Shown here: positions 15,798-25,300 of the stretch, in pieces
Layout of the letters: each line of letters opens with the position of its first letter
Position numbering within the stretch: position 1 is the first letter of the stretch
Program-made: the position numbers and the translations under genes
From: Oscillospiraceae bacterium
GTDB taxonomy: Bacteria; Bacillota; Clostridia; Oscillospirales; Ruminococcaceae
Direction: 5' to 3'
DNA length: 38,449 nt
Assembly (NCBI GenBank): GCA_017540225.1
Contig: JAFYBM010000272.1
Coordinates: forward strand, 1-38,449
The notes under the pieces: generated by a model
Seen by the model: the letters and a program-made list of their open reading frames with translations, nothing else
Told to the model about the DNA's origin: nothing
The model's database searches: none

Positions 15798-18700
15798 ATG
15801 TGGAATCAGGCGACTGACCGGATGTTTCTGTCCATGCGCGAGGATTCGGTGCTGATCTTTGAGCAGGCATCCATGAAGCTGATCTATCTTAATCCGTCCG
15901 CCGGAAAGCTCTTTCCGCAGACAGATGCCGATACAACATATTCCGATCTGTTTCACAATGAACAGATTGACGAGCTTCTTCGCTCTGCCGCTTCCTCCGC
16001 CCGGATCTTTGCCCTGACACTGGAACATCAGCCGTGGTTTGAGGGCAGTGCCGTCCTGCACACCGTGAAAACGGAATGGGACGGCAAAGAATGCATTGTC
16101 ATGACTGTTGACAGACGCGATTACGGGCCTTCTCCGGAAGCCTTCCAGCTCATGAATACCGTTCTGAATTCCGCTTATTTTACAGCGGTCAGAATTGATC
16201 TGCATTCCAAACGCGCTTCCATCATCAGCGACAAGAATCTGCTGATGAACACACAGGCGCATTTTCCGGATTTTTCCGAATATATCGAGCAGTATGCAAT
16301 GGCTGTGATCCATCCGGAGGACAGAGAACAGTTTATTGCTGCGTTTTCTGCGGAACAGCTGCATTTGTTCCTTGAAGCGAATACCTCACCGACCTGTACG
16401 GTGCGCCGCCTGACCGATGAGGAATACCGCTGGGCGAGCTTCACGCTGGCGCCTGTAAATGCATTTGTCGTTCTGCTCTTCGGCAAGGACAGCAACGAAC
16501 AGCATTTGCAGCAGGAGCGCTCCGACCGCTACCGCAGTGAGCTTGCATCCGTATCGCAGCGCAACAGCTATATTCTCTCGGGAGTTTCTGATATTTTCCG
16601 GCTGATGCTGCATATTGACCTGAAAACCGGCGAGGCTGTAGTCTGCTCTGTGCATCCGGATCTCGAACACTTTATATCCTGCGACCAGAGCTATCCCTAT
16701 GATGCGCTTTCCGATCTTCTGATGAAAATGGTGCATCCGGATGACCGTCCTGCGCTTCAGGCTATTTCAAGACTCAGTGAGATCCCGAAGCTCGTCGATG
16801 AGCAGGAATACAAATTCAGCGTTGAATACCGCAGGATTGCATTGCAGCAGGATCCGAGTGTCAATGCAAAATGGACACGCTCTGTCTTTACGCTGACCGC
16901 TTTCGAGAACGATGTTCCGACAGAGGCGATCTATGCAGTACAGGATATTGACGCGCAGAAAAGAAAAGAGCTGGAGGCCAGACAGCAGCAGGCCTCGATC
17001 ACCGAGCAGTTCTATACGCTGATCCGAAACCGCTATCTGTGGTTTATTGAGCATGATTACAAAAAGAAGATCTCCAGCTGCCAGCGGATTGCAAACCATA
17101 TGGTCATGTCACCGATGGAATGTCCCTTCGGACAGTTCTTCGAGCGGATCATCATGCCGCACTGTCATCCGGAGGACTACAAAAAGGTCGCGCTTGCTTT
17201 GATGCCGCTGACAGCCGAGGAGGAATACAAAAAAGGCAACCGGCAGATTTCCGTTGATTACCGGCACAAAACCGAAAACGGCTGGCGCTATGTGCGTGCG
17301 GAAATGTTCCTTCAGGAAAATGAGGACGGCATTCTCCACGCAATGATCTATATTTCCGATGTCGATGACGAGGTGCGCCGGCGCAATATGCTGATGAACG
17401 CAGAGCATGAACAGTATGAATTGCAGCGCAAGATCGGTATTATTCTGGAGGATACCTATGTCCGCATCAGTGAAATTGATCCGGATGCCGATACGATCCG
17501 GCATTTCCATATTGAGGACAAAAAACTGATTACCGAATCAGAAAAGCATTCTTTCACCGAATATGTCAGCTGTTATCCGGAGCAGTATATTCATCCGGAA
17601 CAGCGCGACGCCTTCCGTGCGCTGTTCGCTCCGGAAAATATCCGCCGTGCCCTGAGGGAAAATCAGCCGGAACTGAAAAGCCTGTTCCTTGCAGACCTGA
17701 ATCAGACCGGCCATTATCTCTGGTGCTGCATCGGTGTGCATTTCCTGACAGACGACAACGGAAAAACCTATGCAATGGGATATGTCGAAAACATCAACGA
17801 GAAAATCCAGAAACGGGATGCTGATTTACAGCAGCTTTCATCGGAGAAAAACCAGCTGATCGAGCAGATGCGGCAGCATGAACGAGCACGCATCCGAAGG
17901 GCACACGTTTTCCTGAATATCGCAAGCAGCTTCCAGCTTGCACTGAACCAGATCTACGGCGCACTGGATTCTGTCGGACGCGGAATGTCGGAATCTGACC
18001 GGAATCATGACGATTTTTCCGTGATCTTTACCGCTTATGAGCGCCTTTCTGCAATGACAAGCTGTGCCAAAGACCTGCTTTTGCTGGATAATAACCAGCT
18101 TCCGATCCTGAAAGAGCAAATCAGTCTGCGCACACTGCTCCAGAAAATGCGCAGCACATCTGTCCCCTATTTCCTTGAGAAGAAACTGAAGCCAGTTTCC
18201 TTTGTGACAAATGTGAAGGAAGAATATGTGCTGTGTGATTCACAGCGGCTTTCCTTCCTGCTGGATAATATTTTTGTTAATGTCATCCGATCACTGCCGG
18301 CAGGGGCAGATGTCATTTTACAGTTGGCGGAAATGCCGGTCAACGGCCGCAAGGATCAGGCGATTTATGAATTTTCCCTCGTTACCCACGGTGACAGCAT
18401 TTCGCAGGATATTCAGAAGGGACTGCTCTGCCCGATCCCGAAAAATGACCCGATGAATGCAGTGGAAGCTGCATTTTTCCTGAATCATCCGGATTTCCGG
18501 CAATATAATATCTATCTGAGCAAGCGACTGATTACAATTCTGGGAGGTAAGCTGGAATTTCTCAAGCTGCCCGATCAGGCGGCTGCCGTGACGCTCCGTC
18601 TGCCGCTCAGCTTTGTTCCGAAGCACGTTATATTCCCGCTGCGCAAAACCTTCGGCAAGCGCGCACTGATCTGGGATTCCAAGCAGGCCGCCTCCATCGC

Positions 18701-19025
18701 AACCATCGAATTTCTGCGCGAATCCGGTATGCAGAGTGATTTGCAGCGGGATTATGAAGGAATTGCCGCATATATCGGACTGGCAAACAAACAGAATAAA
18801 CCGTATGATCTGCTGATTGTCCGGCAGACCGATCTCAATGAGGCAAAAGAGGATCGTCTGAAACAGCTCCGGAAGCTGATTCCCGATACGCCGGTTCTTG
18901 TGATTGCCGATGCGATGACGGAAAAGGAGACAATGCCTTTGCCGGATGAAAATGTATATCTGCTGAAAACACCGGTATTCCGGTCGTCTATGGCAGAGCA
19001 GCTCCGGCAGGTTTTCGGAGAATAA
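15798..19025 (+). CDS. Multi-PAS protein with degenerate histidine kinase and degenerate receiver domains
   Basis: A soluble 1075-residue protein. A short PAS-like domain (1-105) is followed by four PAS_3-like units, each with a conserved H-P-[ED]-[DQ] element at about residues 172, 313, 456 and 599, i.e. one per 141-143 residues. A coiled coil (~680-700) leads to a HisKA-like helix in which the expected S-H-E-I-R-T-P-x-N reads SSFQLALNQ, so no phosphoacceptor His. The ATPase-like region keeps an Asn in NIFVNVIRSLP (near 824) but lacks the DxGxG and GLGL nucleotide loops (THGDSIS, QYNIYLSKRL). The final ~120 residues resemble a receiver, but the phosphorylated Asp position is Arg/Gln (LLIVRQTDLNE, near 1004). 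It is therefore probably a scaffold or signal integrator, not a kinase. The ATG with GGAGG seven bases upstream is chosen over one 17 codons earlier. Confidence 0.85.
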   Translation: MWNQATDRMFLSMREDSVLIFEQASMKLIYLNPSAGKLFPQTDADTTYSDLFHNEQIDELLRSAASSARIFALTLEHQPWFEGSAVLHTVKTEWDGKECIVMTVDRRDYGPSPEAFQLMNTVLNSAYFTAVRIDLHSKRASIISDKNLLMNTQAHFPDFSEYIEQYAMAVIHPEDREQFIAAFSAEQLHLFLEANTSPTCTVRRLTDEEYRWASFTLAPVNAFVVLLFGKDSNEQHLQQERSDRYRSELASVSQRNSYILSGVSDIFRLMLHIDLKTGEAVVCSVHPDLEHFISCDQSYPYDALSDLLMKMVHPDDRPALQAISRLSEIPKLVDEQEYKFSVEYRRIALQQDPSVNAKWTRSVFTLTAFENDVPTEAIYAVQDIDAQKRKELEARQQQASITEQFYTLIRNRYLWFIEHDYKKKISSCQRIANHMVMSPMECPFGQFFERIIMPHCHPEDYKKVALALMPLTAEEEYKKGNRQISVDYRHKTENGWRYVRAEMFLQENEDGILHAMIYISDVDDEVRRRNMLMNAEHEQYELQRKIGIILEDTYVRISEIDPDADTIRHFHIEDKKLITESEKHSFTEYVSCYPEQYIHPEQRDAFRALFAPENIRRALRENQPELKSLFLADLNQTGHYLWCCIGVHFLTDDNGKTYAMGYVENINEKIQKRDADLQQLSSEKNQLIEQMRQHERARIRRAHVFLNIASSFQLALNQIYGALDSVGRGMSESDRNHDDFSVIFTAYERLSAMTSCAKDLLLLDNNQLPILKEQISLRTLLQKMRSTSVPYFLEKKLKPVSFVTNVKEEYVLCDSQRLSFLLDNIFVNVIRSLPAGADVILQLAEMPVNGRKDQAIYEFSLVTHGDSISQDIQKGLLCPIPKNDPMNAVEAAFFLNHPDFRQYNIYLSKRLITILGGKLEFLKLPDQAAAVTLRLPLSFVPKHVIFPLRKTFGKRALIWDSKQAASIATIEFLRESGMQSDLQRDYEGIAAYIGLANKQNKPYDLLIVRQTDLNEAKEDRLKQLRKLIPDTPVLVIADAMTEKETMPLPDENVYLLKTPVFRSSMAEQLRQVFGE

Positions 19026-19038
19026 CCGGATATAATCT

Positions 19039-19068
19039 GAGCAGCTCCTGTTAATTCCGGAGCTGCTC
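19039..19068 (+). terminator. Hairpin after the PAS-array gene
   Basis: A perfect 10-base stem (GAGCAGCTCC / GGAGCTGCTC) with a 10-base loop, 14 bases after the stop; followed by TCAATTT, a weak T-run. A second hairpin follows at 19097. Confidence 0.65.
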
Positions 19069-19096
19069 TCAATTTGCGGGGCAAAAAAAGAAGTAA

Positions 19097-19129
19097 GGGA
19101 GGGAAAGCACGCGCTTCCCCTCCCCTTTT
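19097..19129. terminator. Bidirectional terminator between convergent genes
   Basis: A 12-base stem with one mismatch (GGGAGGGAAAGC / GCTTCCCCTCCC), 4-base loop, followed by CTTTT on the forward strand. On the reverse strand it lies 30 bases beyond the ATPase gene stop and is followed by TTACTTCTTTTTTT. Confidence 0.7.
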
Positions 19130-19158
19130 GACTCTGTCATCAATGATCTGCGGCGTTG

Positions 19159-20214
19159 TTACTGTCCTCTGCGCAGAATCTCCGAGATCAAACGATCCGT
19201 CTGCTGCCCCAGAAAATCCGTATTCAGTGCGCCGATATAATAGTTTTCCAGCAAATCATGCAGCCGAAGTGCCTCCGCAAGCAGTGCGATTACCTGATCT
19301 TCCGTAGCTGCTGCCGTTTTTGCACTGAATTTCAGCAGCGTTCGCTGCCGCCGCAGCACTTCTGCATCATAAAACCGCTGCAAATGCAGCGTTGAAACCG
19401 GTGCAGGCAGCTCCGGTTGGGCAGCCTCCGTGACAGCTGCAATCATCAGCCGCTGTTCCGGCAGAATGATCTGCACGGGCGGACGGTGCTTCTGTGTCAG
19501 AGAGCGCGTGATTTCGCAGGAAAGACCCGACTGCACGGCCGCTGCGCAAAGCTGATGCAGCAGCAGTGCGCCCGCAGCATAATACGGATCATGCAGCAGA
19601 ATCAGGTCAAAAGATTCCGGCAGAAACCGCATCCGGCCGAGCGGCGTGAGTGCTGCGCTCTGCCGATAAAGCAGATGTCCCTCGCAGCCGTTCTTTTTCG
19701 GGAACAGGCGTTTGGCGAGCCGTGCTGCATATTTTTCCAGTCTGTCCTGCAGCAGTGCTGCTGCACCAGTCTCCGCGATCATGTCCTCCATCTCTGCAAT
19801 ACCCGCAAGACCTTTTTTTACCTGCGCGTGTGCCGTCTGATTCGCCCGATACAGCGCAAGAATATCCGTTGATGCTTTTTGCAGCGGCTCCTGCGCAAGC
19901 GCTGCTGCCAGATCAACCGTTTCGCCGGTCACAAACGGCAGCGGTGTGCTTGCCTCATGCGGCGCGGTTGAATCCGCAATGAAAATGCCTCGTGCGGGCA
20001 GCACAACTGCATCCAGTGAGCGCGGATCAGATGCGCAGTGATACACTGCTGTTTCTTCACCGGAAAACGCCGCGGCTATTTTTTTCATCAGCGTAGACTT
20101 GCCGGTTCCCGGACCTCCCTTGAGATAAAAGCCGTAAAGTGCCTGCTGCTCCCGCCAGAAATCCGTTTCAAAGCCCTGCGGGGAAGCGCCGCCTAAAAAA
20201 TAAGTTCTCTGCAT
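19159..20214 (-). CDS. P-loop ATPase/nucleotide kinase-like protein, PRK06851 type
   Basis: A 351-residue cytosolic protein opening MQRTYFLGGASPQGFETD and then LKGGPGTGKSTLMKKI, a Walker A directly after the FLGG...GF element typical of the PRK06851 group of clostridial/bacillar ATPases. CASDPRSLDAVVLP and FIADSTAPHE follow, matching that family's CSSDPDSLDGVV and VDGTAPH segments. The C-terminal half (from ~150) is helical, with a strand DLILLHDPYY. The length fits this family's two-lobed members. Function is not established. The start is the ATG at 20212-20214 with GGAGGT before it; a longer upstream frame lacks a ribosome site. Perfect ATTGACGGC direct repeats at 20230 and 20265 lie in its upstream region and may be regulatory. 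Confidence 0.82.
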   Translation of the reverse strand: MQRTYFLGGASPQGFETDFWREQQALYGFYLKGGPGTGKSTLMKKIAAAFSGEETAVYHCASDPRSLDAVVLPARGIFIADSTAPHEASTPLPFVTGETVDLAAALAQEPLQKASTDILALYRANQTAHAQVKKGLAGIAEMEDMIAETGAAALLQDRLEKYAARLAKRLFPKKNGCEGHLLYRQSAALTPLGRMRFLPESFDLILLHDPYYAAGALLLHQLCAAAVQSGLSCEITRSLTQKHRPPVQIILPEQRLMIAAVTEAAQPELPAPVSTLHLQRFYDAEVLRRQRTLLKFSAKTAAATEDQVIALLAEALRLHDLLENYYIGALNTDFLGQQTDRLISEILRRGQ

Positions 20215-20341
20215 TCTGACCTCCGTTTCATTGACGGCCTTTGCCGTTTGTCTTATCCTATGCAATTGACGGCAATTTGACACAAAATCAGAAAAAAAAG
20301 CCGGCTTTTTCGTTGCTGCAATGGATAAATACGGTTTCCAT

Positions 20342-20370
20342 TTGACAAACCGGTGCGTTTCGTGTATAAT
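20342..20370 (+). promoter_or_regulatory. Perfect consensus sigma-A promoter of the C39-like lipoprotein gene
   Basis: TTGACA (20342-20347), 17-base spacer, TATAAT (20365-20370), about 75 bases before the start codon. All 12 positions match consensus. Between it and the divergent ATPase gene lies the palindrome AAAAAGCCGGCTTTTT near 20296. Confidence 0.9.
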
Positions 20371-20451
20371 GAAAAAAAGAAATACGTCTGTATATTCACA
20401 GGAAGTTCGATGCAGACAGTACCTTATACCGTCTGAAAAGGGGAAATGATC

Positions 20452-21381
20452 GTGAAAAAATTATCCGGCCTCTGCTGGGCAGCCGGTCTGATCTGTGCGC
20501 CGCTGGCAATGTTTCTTTGCAGCTGCGGTGAGGCAATTGAGCCGGATGACGGCACAGCCGATATTCTTCTGCCTGCCAATGCACTGCAATATCTGACCAC
20601 GGAACCCGCAACCGAAACAACCGTTACAACGACCGTCACGCTCAATCCGGCTTGGCAGGAAAACGTGGTTGAAAACTATAATTACAGCGGCGGCGCCGTG
20701 ATTAAGGGCGTACCGCATTTCACGCAGTTCACAAGCTACTATACCGCCTGCGAATCCATTTCCGCAGTCTCGCTGCTGCAATATTACTGCGTGGATATGG
20801 ACCTTGATCGCTTCATTGACGATTATCTGCCGCGTACCGATTATCCTGTAACGGGAACTGACGGTCAGCCTTACGGCGAAAGCCCCTGGAAATATTTTAT
20901 CGGTGATCCGCGTGATGCTGGCGGCTTCGGCTGCTATAACACCTGTATCGCAGATGCCATCAATAAGCTCGCGGACGGACTTGCCGTTCCGCTGAAGGAA
21001 GTGCCGCTCAGCAAGCTGTGTAGCGATTACATTGATAAAGGACAGCCCGTCATTTTCTGGGGAACAATCAATATGGTTACGCCGTATCAGAGCGAATTTT
21101 ACTGGATCCTTCCCGACGGAACGACCTATTATTTCATCAATCCCGAACACGCCTGTCTGCTGATCGGTTATGATGATAACTATTATTATTTCAGTGATTC
21201 GATGTCCGGCACGGAGATCACGCCCTATGCTAAATGGCAGGTTGAGGCGGCTTATGACGGACTGTTTCAGCAGGCACTTGCCATTGACCCGCTTGTATTG
21301 GAAACACTGCCTTCCTTCTGGCGCACGGAAGCCGCCAAAAGCGAGGTGTTTGGCACTGAACTGAACGGAGCTGTAACATGA
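20452..21381 (+). CDS. C39-like cysteine peptidase lipoprotein
   Basis: About 309 residues from the GTG at 20452 (eight bases after AAGGGG); an ATG two codons earlier is too close to the ribosome site. A signal peptide ends in lipobox FLCSC, followed by a Thr-rich spacer. The domain from ~residue 80 matches the peptidase_C39_2 fold of papain-like enzymes: KGVPHFTQFTSYYTACESIS holds the catalytic Cys100, PEHACLLIGYDDNYYYFSDS holds His233 and the Asp/Asn partner Asp249. All three are present, so it may be an active extracellular protease or peptide-processing enzyme. Its end overlaps the DUF4250 gene by ATGA. Confidence 0.87.
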   Translation: MKKLSGLCWAAGLICAPLAMFLCSCGEAIEPDDGTADILLPANALQYLTTEPATETTVTTTVTLNPAWQENVVENYNYSGGAVIKGVPHFTQFTSYYTACESISAVSLLQYYCVDMDLDRFIDDYLPRTDYPVTGTDGQPYGESPWKYFIGDPRDAGGFGCYNTCIADAINKLADGLAVPLKEVPLSKLCSDYIDKGQPVIFWGTINMVTPYQSEFYWILPDGTTYYFINPEHACLLIGYDDNYYYFSDSMSGTEITPYAKWQVEAAYDGLFQQALAIDPLVLETLPSFWRTEAAKSEVFGTELNGAVT

Positions 21382-21554
21382 AGCTGCCGAATGATCCGTT
21401 TATCCTGTTCAGCTTTCTGAATACGCAGCTCCGCGACAGCGGATTGACGCTTGCGGATTTTTGTGCTGAAAATGCGCTGGATGCAGAAATGCTGATTGAA
21501 AAAATGAAAAAAGCCGGTTTCCGCTATGATGCGGAGCACAGATGCTTCCGGTAA
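21378..21554 (+). CDS. DUF4250 family protein (58 aa)
   Basis: A short gene whose ATG overlaps the preceding stop as ATGA and has GGAG eight bases upstream. The 58-residue product starts MKLPNDPFILFSFLNTQLRD and continues LTLADFCAEN, MLIEKMKKAGFRYDAEHRCF. The opening P-[KN]-D-P-x-x-L-x-S-F-[VL]-N-x-[KQ]-L-R-D is the hallmark of DUF4250, a small helical family common in Clostridia with no known function; its shape suggests a helix-turn-helix-like three-helix fold. Coupling to a lipoprotein peptidase gene is unusual as far as I can tell, but may only reflect gene packing. Confidence 0.88.
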   Translation: MKLPNDPFILFSFLNTQLRDSGLTLADFCAENALDAEMLIEKMKKAGFRYDAEHRCFR

Positions 21555-21558
21555 AAAG

Positions 21559-21587
21559 AGAGCCTCAGACTAATGGTCTGAGGCTCT
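21559..21587. terminator. Strong bidirectional intrinsic terminator
   Basis: A perfect 12-base stem (AGAGCCTCAGAC / GTCTGAGGCTCT) with a 5-base loop. Forward it is followed by TATTTAT; reverse it is followed by CTTTTTACC. It ends both the DUF4250 operon and the convergent cohesin gene. Confidence 0.9.
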
Positions 21588-21606
21588 TATTTATGGCCAA
21601 GTGTTT

Positions 21607-22299
21607 TTATGACTCGGTTTCTATTTTTTTGAGAAGCGCCTTGAGATCCATAAGCGTCACAAGGCCGTCCTCATTCTGATCGGGTTTTGCTGCAAACAGT
21701 TTGCGAAGCTGTTCATCGGTAAGTGTTTGGTCTTCACCGATAAAACGCGCAAGCAAGACAGCATCTGCAACATTTACAGCACCGTCACCGTTCAGATCAT
21801 CCGGTTGCTCCTCTGCGGCGGCACCGATTTTGACCGCGCCGTTCACAGTGGTAAATGCAACCTCATCCAGATCAACATTATAGGTCGATTTCTGGTTGAC
21901 AGCCAGACTGATCTCCGCAGTGCCGGATTCTGCCAGCACCTCAAATTTCAGTGTAGCCACAATGCCGTTTCCGGTATTGTTCTCTGTAGAAAGATCATCC
22001 CAGTTCATCGTATACGGAATCAATGTCAGGTCATTTCCCGAAAGAAAAACTGAAGTCCCGAGGATTTTTCCGTCTGCTGCACCAAGCAGCTCCAGTTTCG
22101 ATGCATCATATGTCAGGTTCAGGCTCATTGCAGCGACACCGGGGTTTTCCTCAATGATGACCGGCAGTTCAAAGGTTTCACCGGCCTGCACCGATGCCGA
22201 ATCGACCCGAATGCGGCCGGAATCCGCAGCAAATGCACCGCTGCTCAATCCCTGCAAGGCAAGTGCGCCCGAAATAACACAGGATAGCAGTTTTTTCAT
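21607..22299 (-). CDS. Secreted cohesin-dockerin protein, ScaC-like adaptor scaffoldin
   Basis: A 230-residue exported protein: signal peptide (1-24, cleavage after SGAFA), a cohesin domain (about 27-160, RIRVDSASVQAGETFELPV, then MSLNLTYDASKLELLGA) and a C-terminal dockerin (about 168-228). The dockerin has two calcium loops, DLNGDGAVNVAD and DQNEDGLVTLMD. One cohesin plus one dockerin is the plan of Ruminococcus ScaC, which plugs into a larger scaffoldin and changes the specificity of enzyme docking. Whether this cohesin binds type-specific dockerins cannot be read from sequence. The ATG has CGGAGGT before it, 57 bases after the giant dockerin gene, so the pair is co-transcribed. It is not next to other scaffoldin genes here. 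Confidence 0.9.
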   Translation of the reverse strand: MKKLLSCVISGALALQGLSSGAFAADSGRIRVDSASVQAGETFELPVIIEENPGVAAMSLNLTYDASKLELLGAADGKILGTSVFLSGNDLTLIPYTMNWDDLSTENNTGNGIVATLKFEVLAESGTAEISLAVNQKSTYNVDLDEVAFTTVNGAVKIGAAAEEQPDDLNGDGAVNVADAVLLARFIGEDQTLTDEQLRKLFAAKPDQNEDGLVTLMDLKALLKKIETES

Positions 22300-22356
22300 A
22301 TAAACCTCCGTTCAGGCGAATCTGCGGCACAGAAGCACCGCAGATCCGCTGTTTCG

Positions 22357-25300
22357 TTATGCGAGCGTGACATTCCAGCCGCCCGCGAGATAGCGCCGCA
22401 GAATGGTAACGTCCTTGAGATCAAAGGAACCGTCATTATTGACGTCTGCATTCGTCTCATTGATGGTCTGTTCCCAGCCGCCTGCGAGCGCACGGCGCAT
22501 AACCGTAACATCCTTGAGGTCGATGCTGCCGTCCTCGTTGGCGTCGCCGGAAACCTTATCGCCGGGCTGCGGCGGCTGCTCCTCGCCGCCAAGCTCTGTC
22601 CAGCAGGGATCGTCGCTGAATACATACTGTTCCTTATCCTGTGTAAGCGTCAGGATATTGAAATGCGAGCTGTCATAGTTCTCAAACACGACATTCTGCT
22701 TCTTGTCACCGGAGAGAATAACCTTATGGGTGCCGGAAGCAGGGAATGCCTTTGCGGAGCCGCCAGCGAGCTGCGAGAAATTGCCCTTAACTTCCATAGT
22801 GCCGGCGGTGAGATTCTTGGAGTGATCGGCCTTGGCCTTGGTGACAAAGCTGCCGCCGACGCTGACATAATCGCCGTCGTTGACCATATTGAGGACGCCC
22901 TCGGAGACGCCGAGCACAGCCGCATCATGCTCTGTAACGATCATGTAATCGCCGGAAACAAGCAGTTTGCCGGTGTTCGGGGTGATGGTGCCGGCCTCCT
23001 GCCAGAGGTTGCCCTCGATATTGAGCGTATGGCCGTTAAGGTCGAGCGCCAGACCGCGCTTGGTGACTTCGCCGGTAATGTTGATGTCTGTAAGCAGCTT
23101 GCCGCCTGCCAGTCTGCCGTCTTCGCTCGTCATCGTAATTGCATCTGCATCCGCAGCGATTGTGCCGCAGTTGAGGATGCCCTTATTGACGATTTTTCTT
23201 GCGGCTGCATTCTTCACCTGGAGATTTGCAAACTGATAAATGCCGGAACCTGTATTAAACAGGTCAATGCGGAGTATCTGGTCTTTTTCACCGGTCAGGA
23301 TAAACTTGGATGCATCCTTCATGCCAATACCGGAGTTTGCACTGGAAATATCACCTGCGCACTGAATCGTACCGGCAGTAATGGCATCGTCGCTGTTCCT
23401 ACGTGAAATATCCAGATCGCCCTTGATGTCGATGAAATCATTTTCGTTTGCCATGACGAATTTTCCGCCGGATACAGACATATCGCCGGAGACATTGAGT
23501 TTGCCGCCGTTGAGCGTAAAGCTGCGGGCTGTCAATGCGAAATCTGTGCAGTTGATCTCTGCGCCGCGGAGATTGGTATCCATGCCGGCAGTCAGCGTTT
23601 TTGCAACCGTAACCGGAACGCCGTTGAAATCAACGCTGCAATCATTATAATTGGTCAGTGTCAGATTGCCGTCAAAGGTAGCTTTTTTTGCTTTCAGCTT
23701 GGTTGATCCGAACATCGTAATATCGCCGGAAACATTCAGCTCAGAGCAGTTCAGCTCACCGAGCGCGATATTGCCGTCACGGGATACGATGTTGAGCGGA
23801 TTGTCGCCGCAGTCGGTTTTGCCGAGGACATTGAATCCGCCGTCAACAAAGACCTTACGCTTGTCAAGATTCTGAATTTCCAGATCATTGAAATAATAAT
23901 TTGCGATGTCATTACCGGTCATAAAGATCGTCAGATCTTCTTCACCGGAGAGAATGACCTTGTTATAGCCTTTCAGTCGTGCAGGACCGTCAAAGGTCAC
24001 ATCGCCCTTGACTTCAATAATATCATCGTTAATATCGTCATACTGCGAGTATAGCTTCAACTGTTTTCCGACAAACACATAGTCATTTTTACTATTGAGA
24101 ATCAGTCTGCCTGAATAATCATTTTGAGAATACAAACTCAGGTCTTCTGCAATTTTAATTGTACTGCCGTTTGGATATATTCTCATATTGCCCCAGACAG
24201 AGCCGGTAACATTCATTTCGGTTCCCTTTTGAAGCGTGAGTGGGCATTTAAATCCATGAATCGAACCAGTCACGTTGAATTTGGAGCCAACCAGATTCAG
24301 TTCATTCAACTGGAAATCGCCCTTGATGTTCAGTTCATCAACTGTCAGCTTCGGGAAGGAAAGCACACTGGAATCGTTGCCGCTTTCATTGCAAATCAGA
24401 TTCAGTGAAGCTCCGTCACAAACAGTAGACTGATTGACCTTGAAATATTTATCAACTGTAATTTTTCTCTTATCTGAATTCTTGATTTCAAGCATATTGA
24501 ACATATTGGAATTACCGGTTGAAATATCACGCGTAATGTCGTTGGTTCCGCCGAGCACGACTGTATGCATATCTGTTGAACCAAGCTCAGTATTGCCCTT
24601 AATATTGCCGCGAATTTCCATTGTTCCTGCTGTTTTGGCGCTGGTTCCTTGATATTTCCAAATCTCAAGATCGCCTTCAATCAAGGCATAATCAGCTTTA
24701 TTATCCATTTTAATCTGGGAACGAGTGTTATCTCCGCCGTTATTAAGGTAAACATTCTTTTTCGCATCCAGCGAACCGCCGTTCACATAAATACATCCGT
24801 TTGTAAATGTTATATTTCCCTCAACGGTCAGCTTGTGGCCGTTCAGGTCAAGGGTCGCGCCCTTGGTGATCTCCAGATCGGTGTGATAGGTCGTATCCGC
24901 TGTCAGCACCATATCCTCAGAAATCACGGTCGGCGGCTCCAGCTCCTTATTTTTCACGGTAGACTTATAGTATACCGGAATGAAGCCCGTCGATTCGTTA
25001 TTATTTTTGCCGGCACTTGCAGTCTTGGTATAACCGCTGGTATAGCCGGTACCCTTGACATAGCCGCCGGACTTCTTGCCGTTGGAGGAGCCGCCCTTTC
25101 CGGTGACCTTGGCCGAGCTCTTCTTCGGCGGCGCATTGCCAGCAGTACACTTATCCACGCGCACGCCGTTATCCCAGTGCATCTGCACCTTGACCGGCGA
25201 ATTATCCTCATCGAAGATCGTCCATGTCTTGTCAAATTTGATAAGATTGAGGATATTCAGATTCGCGCTGATCTCCATATAAATGTATAGTCGGACATCC

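Noticed and set aside
22590..24930. CRISPR-like or satellite repeat array
   Set aside because: The repetition is at protein level in long beta-solenoid units; DNA-level identity is partial and spacing is ~600 bases.
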